A stretch of DNA of 8,840 nucleotides. Source: an uncultured Sphingomonadaceae bacterium. GTDB taxonomy: Bacteria; Pseudomonadota; Alphaproteobacteria; Sphingomonadales; Sphingomonadaceae. Where the stretch lies: assembly GCA_946480515.1 (NCBI GenBank), contig CAMLKX010000072.1, positions 1-8,840 on the forward strand. The letters run 5' to 3'. Positions 8,515 to 8,840 of the stretch are shown piece by piece. Position numbers and translations under genes: made by a program. The stretch's first letter is position 1. The number at the start of each line of letters is the position of its first letter. A model generated the notes under the pieces. It searched no databases, had not been told where the DNA came from, and saw only the letters and a list, made by a program, of their open reading frames with translations.

Positions 8515-8840
8515 TCAGCGGTTCTGGCCAAAATTATACTTCAGCTTCAGACCGTAGGTGCGGGGCTCACCATAGAGAGTGGACCAGACCAGCAACTGCC
8601 CTTCGCCAAACACGTTCGAATTGCTGACCCGGTACAGCTTGTTGGTGAGGTTGTTGCCGAACAGGCTGAGGTCGAACCCGGTGCGGCCGATGTCCCGCCA
8701 GGTGATCGAGCCATTGAGCAGGCCATGCGCCTCGAGCATCGATCCCGGCTCATTGCCGACCGGAGAGGTCTCCTGCTCGCTGACATGGGCGTAGCTGAGG
8801 TACAGGGACAGCTCGCCGAGGTTTTCCGGGATCGGGACAT
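8515..8840 (-). CDS. TonB-dependent receptor, C-terminal fragment (cut by window edge)
   Basis: Outer-membrane beta-barrel that takes up siderophores, vitamins or glycans using TonB energy. Only the last 107 codons are visible, running in from the right edge. The pattern is that of the last barrel strands: alternating hydrophobic residues in LGELSLYLSYAHV, then LNGSITWRDI, then the hallmark FDLSLFGNNLTNKLYRV, and a final strand RTYGLKLKYNFG near the C-terminus. The protein ends in FGQNR rather than the usual terminal aromatic residue. The substrate cannot be inferred from this fragment. It is convergent with the phosphatase gene, so it is in a separate transcription unit. Confidence 0.92.
   Translation of the reverse strand, partial: VPIPENLGELSLYLSYAHVSEQETSPVGNEPGSMLEAHGLLNGSITWRDIGRTGFDLSLFGNNLTNKLYRVSNSNVFGEGQLLVWSTLYGEPRTYGLKLKYNFGQNR

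Overview
The window looks like chromosomal DNA from an alphaproteobacterium, most likely a sphingomonad. The supporting signs are high GC in the core genes, the pyrE-pdxJ pair set divergently from coxB-coxA, an A1-type aa3 cytochrome oxidase whose key residues fall on the Rhodobacter sphaeroides numbering, a TonB-dependent receptor, and a palindromic repeat of a kind I associate with sphingomonads. The genus is inferred from recall, not from a search.

Layout: (1) 1-880, minus strand: pdxJ (vitamin B6, truncated by the window edge) downstream of pyrE (pyrimidine synthesis), with overlapping stop and start. (2) 881-1051: a compact divergent promoter region, with a plausible sigma70-like box pair for pyrE and another for coxBA. 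(3) 1052-3819, plus strand: coxB and coxA, subunits II and I of the terminal oxidase, both complete with all metal ligands. (4) 3810-3920: three consecutive hairpins, the last a good intrinsic terminator, then a short hexanucleotide repeat. The usual partners ctaB, ctaG and coxC do not follow. (5) 3956-4717: an exported cyclase/kynurenine-formamidase-like metal hydrolase. (6) 4825-5838: a periplasmic L,D-transpeptidase whose C-terminal half looks like a decayed second copy of the first. (7) 5856-7055, minus strand: a regulator with two complete TetR-type DNA-binding domains in one chain. (8) 7056-7294: an AT-rich divergent control region with two abutting perfect palindromes and an 18-bp direct repeat. 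(9) 7295-8368, plus strand: a predicted lipoprotein tyrosine/dual-specificity phosphatase. (10) 8460-8840, minus strand: a strong terminator and the C-terminal end of a TonB-dependent receptor.

Regions 1-4 are housekeeping. The part most likely to hold something undescribed is the divergent pair of tandem-TetR regulator and lipoprotein phosphatase around the palindromic control region. The testable idea is that the two DNA-binding domains of the regulator read the two different adjacent palindromes and control both genes. No mobile element, tRNA, rRNA or CRISPR array was seen.
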